From: Flavobacteriaceae bacterium
GTDB taxonomy: Bacteria > Bacteroidota > Bacteroidia > Flavobacteriales > Flavobacteriaceae
Assembly (NCBI GenBank): GCA_015489265.1
Contig: WFZY01000104.1
Span: 1 to 9,453 of the forward strand
DNA length: 9,453 nucleotides
Reading direction: 5' to 3'
The notes under the pieces were generated by a model, which did not search any database, was not told the origin of the DNA, and saw only the letters and a list, made by a program, of their open reading frames with translations. How positions within the stretch are numbered: the stretch's first letter is position 1; each line of letters opens with the position of its first letter. Positions 7,904 to 9,453 of the stretch are shown here, one piece after another. The position numbers and the translations under genes are program-made.

Positions 7904-8900
7904 ATTTTTTGATATATTTTTCTATTTTTTCAACCATACATTTATTACCGACATAAAACGGCATCCGTTGGTGCAATTCCACCGGTTTGAGTTCCATGAT
8001 GCGCTGCTTGCCGTTAGAAGCTTTACCACCGGCTTGTTCCGCCAAAAAAGCAATGGGATTACACTCGTAAAGCAGTCGTAATTTACCGTTGGGATAACGA
8101 CTCGAATTGGGATACAAATACACCCCGCCTTTAATCATATTCCTATGAAAATCAGAGACTAACGAACCGATATAGCGTGACGTATAAGGGCGGTCGCCTT
8201 CTTCTTCTTGACAATATTTGATGTATTTTTTTATACCTTTCGGGAAATGCCGGTAATTGCCTTCATTAATGGAATAAATCCTGCCTTTCTCGGGAAAGTG
8301 CATATCGGGATGTGACAAATAGAAAACCCCCAATGCCGGATTGAGCGTGAACCCGTTAACGCCGTGTCCGGTTGTATAAACCAACATAGTAGAAGTGCCG
8401 TAAATAACATAGCCGGCTGCAATCTGATTAACGCCCGGCTGCAAAAAATCCGCTTCGGTTACGGGCTTACCAACCGGACTAATACGGCGGTATATAGAAA
8501 AGATGGTTCCAACCGATACGTTGACATCAATGTTAGATGACCCGTCTAAAGGGTCCATCAAAACGATGTATTTATTATTGTTACCTTTATCTTTACCTAC
8601 AATATTGATAAATGAATCTTCTTCTTCTGAAGCAATGCCACAAACAATTTCACGATTGATTAATGCTTGAATAAAAACTTTATTGGCAAATACATCGAGC
8701 TTTTGTTGTTGTTCGCCTTGAATATTTTCATTATCTGCCGCCCCGATGATATCGACCAAACCGGCTTTATTCACTTCGTGATTGACCACTTTTGCCGCCA
8801 ACCGGATAGAGTTGAGCAAACTACTTAATTCACCGGTAGAATAAGGAAAATGTGCCTGCCTATCAATGATAAATTCGCCTAGGGTTATGAGTTGATTCAT
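7884..8900 (-). CDS. fbp: Class I fructose-1,6-bisphosphatase
   Basis: A 338-residue cytoplasmic enzyme that hydrolyses fructose 1,6-bisphosphate to fructose 6-phosphate, the committed step of gluconeogenesis. Class I features are all present: the metal-site acidic residues E92-E93, the DPLDGSSNID block with D116 and D119, RYIGSLVSDFHR (242-253), GGVYLYP (258-264), and the metal ligand E279 within LYECNP. The length is typical of bacterial class I enzymes. ATG 8900 fits the usual N-terminus (ITLGEFI...). It is the first gene of the fbp-murF-GT9 cluster. Fructose 6-phosphate also feeds UDP-GlcNAc synthesis, which is a possible link with murF downstream, but this is inference. No clear TAnnTTTG promoter is visible in the 300 bases upstream. 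Confidence 0.97.
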   Translation of the reverse strand: MNQLITLGEFIIDRQAHFPYSTGELSSLLNSIRLAAKVVNHEVNKAGLVDIIGAADNENIQGEQQQKLDVFANKVFIQALINREIVCGIASEEEDSFINIVGKDKGNNNKYIVLMDPLDGSSNIDVNVSVGTIFSIYRRISPVGKPVTEADFLQPGVNQIAAGYVIYGTSTMLVYTTGHGVNGFTLNPALGVFYLSHPDMHFPEKGRIYSINEGNYRHFPKGIKKYIKYCQEEEGDRPYTSRYIGSLVSDFHRNMIKGGVYLYPNSSRYPNGKLRLLYECNPIAFLAEQAGGKASNGKQRIMELKPVELHQRMPFYVGNKCMVEKIEKYIKKYDGERT

Positions 8901-8908
8901 AGTTATTT

Positions 8909-8930
8909 GGTTATCTGGTTAATTGATGAT
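8909..8930. repeat. Dispersed intergenic direct repeat, copy A
   Basis: Bases 8912-8930 read tatctggttaattgatgat and recur identically at 9158-9176 (copy C), a 19-base perfect direct repeat 246 bases apart. Copy A ends nine bases from the fbp start. A shorter relative, GGTTAATGATG, is at 8964-8974. Confidence 0.8.
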
Positions 8931-9114
8931 ATTGATGAACTGATACTGCTTCATAGAATACTTGGTTAATGATGCGCATTATATACTTCATATCTTGTTT
9001 CTGATTGTAATTTGATGAATTGATAAAATAATAAAAATTTATATTTTTCAATTGATACTATCTCTTAATATTGTCGGCTAACGCACTTCGTACTTTGTCG
9101 CTTTCCATTTTATT

Positions 9115-9131
9115 GGTTATTTGGTTAATTG
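9115..9131. repeat. Dispersed intergenic direct repeat, copy B
   Basis: The 17 bases ggttatttggttaattg match 16 of 17 positions of copy A (8909-8925). The copy ends six bases before the GC-rich hairpin. Confidence 0.7.
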
Positions 9132-9136
9132 CTGTG

Positions 9137-9154
9137 CCCCGACTATTGTCGGGG
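9137..9154. repeat. GC-rich hairpin between repeat copies
   Basis: CCCCGAC at 9137-9143 pairs perfectly with GTCGGGG at 9148-9154 around a TATT loop. A run of seven G covers 9151-9157. It lies about 52 bases past the receptor stop on the minus strand, so it could help end that transcript. There is no T-tract on either side, which argues against a standard intrinsic terminator. A REP-like palindrome is the other reading. The nine bases TATTGTCGG of its right arm recur at 9069-9077 without the left arm. Confidence 0.65.
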
Positions 9155-9155
9155 G

Positions 9156-9187
9156 GGTATCTGGTTAATTGATGATTTGGTTATTTG
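9156..9187. repeat. Dispersed intergenic direct repeat, copy C
   Basis: This copy contains the 19-base word identical to copy A (9158-9176), then continues TTGGTTATTTG, a word shared with the start of copies A and B. The hairpin and its G-run stand directly against its left edge. Confidence 0.75.
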
Positions 9188-9205
9188 AATACGGTGGCTA
9201 CGATA

Positions 9206-9453
9206 CTAAAAATGTGTTACCACTTGAATTTTAAAATTCCGCCCGGGTGCACTAATTGCCGAGGCAAATTCTCGATAATGAATATCAAATATATTTTCGA
9301 CGGCTAAATTAATTGAAATATTTTGATTGATATGATAGGTTCCATACCAATTTAAAATATGCCATTGCGGAAAGCCCACATATGCTCCCGTATTGGGATC
9401 AACCGGTGATTCTTCTATGTTGTCTACCCCACCGATGACATCATATTCATCGA
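9206..9453 (-). CDS. TonB-dependent outer-membrane receptor, C-terminal fragment (5' end outside window)
   Basis: On the minus strand a frame is open from the window edge to a TAG at 9208-9206, giving 81 complete codons. The residues form the last beta-strands of a TonB-dependent receptor barrel: alternating WHILNWYGTYHINQNISINL, then the conserved penultimate strand VENIFDIHYREFASAI, then SAPGRNFKIQVVTHF, ending in the terminal aromatic Phe needed for outer-membrane insertion. NIFD/HYR...APGRNF is typical of receptors for siderophores, haem, cobalamin or metals rather than the SusC type, but the substrate cannot be told from this piece. It precedes fbp on the same strand, separated by 305 bases of repeats, so it is probably a separate transcription unit. 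Confidence 0.9.
   Translation of the reverse strand, partial: DEYDVIGGVDNIEESPVDPNTGAYVGFPQWHILNWYGTYHINQNISINLAVENIFDIHYREFASAISAPGRNFKIQVVTHF

Larger units (their letters stand above)
8901..9205. other. Gene-free stretch between the TonB receptor stop and fbp
   Basis: No convincing coding frame or RNA gene is seen in these 305 bases. They should contain the promoter and leader of fbp and the terminator of the receptor gene. On the minus strand there is no exact TAnnTTTG (no CAAAnnTA on the plus strand), so the fbp promoter is either degenerate or of another type. TATAAT occurs on the minus strand near 8980 but is not a Bacteroidota consensus. The stretch is filled with short related words such as GGTTAATTGATGAT, TTGATGAATTGAT and GGTTATTTG, plus one GC-rich hairpin, described separately. 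Confidence 0.7.

Noticed and set aside
9137..9160. Intrinsic terminator of the TonB receptor gene
   Set aside because: The stem is perfect but short, and neither strand has a T-run after it. It is listed as a repeat/hairpin instead.
8901..9205. CRISPR array or tandem-repeat locus
   Set aside because: The repeat copies are unevenly spaced, imperfect and of different lengths, and no spacer-like regular units are seen.

Overview
The window looks like a chromosomal segment of an AT-rich Bacteroidota bacterium, most likely of the Flavobacteriia. Four things point that way. There is a periplasmic-propeller/Y_Y_Y sensor histidine kinase paired with a LytTR regulator. No gene start has a clear Shine-Dalgarno sequence. 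A TAnnTTTG-type promoter lies before rseP. The protein closest relatives, as far as they can be recalled by eye (RseP, MurF, class I fructose-1,6-bisphosphatase, GT9 glycosyltransferase, TonB-dependent receptor), read like flavobacterial versions.

Layout, left to right. Bases 1-414 hold the 3' end of a MATE-family multidrug exporter on the plus strand. It runs tail to tail, with an 8-base overlap, into rseP on the minus strand (407-1753), a site-2 intramembrane metalloprotease. A 268-base divergent intergenic region carries a predicted rseP promoter. It is followed on the plus strand by a two-gene operon: a 943-residue sensor histidine kinase (2022-4853) and its LytTR response regulator (4850-5584), coupled by an ATGA overlap. 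The regulator again ends inside the 3' end of a minus-strand gene, with an 18-base overlap.

That minus-strand gene is the last of a tight three-gene cluster read right to left: fbp (fructose-1,6-bisphosphatase, 7884-8900), murF (6608-7903) and a GT9 heptosyltransferase-like gene (5567-6601). fbp supplies hexose phosphate for sugar precursors, MurF finishes the peptidoglycan precursor, and the GT9 enzyme probably adds a sugar to a surface glycan or LPS core. The theme is therefore plausibly central carbon feeding envelope synthesis, but that link is inference. From 8901 to 9205 there is no gene. This stretch holds dispersed short direct repeats around GGTTAATTGATGAT and a small GC-rich hairpin. 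The window ends in the C-terminal 81 residues of a TonB-dependent outer-membrane receptor on the minus strand.

I saw no CRISPR array, RNA gene, insertion sequence, phage module or recognisable defence system. Most of the window is ordinary housekeeping and signalling DNA. The points most worth checking are the unknown stimulus and targets of the sensor/LytTR pair, a strong excess of the tetramer CCGG in coding DNA, and the repeat/hairpin arrangement upstream of fbp.
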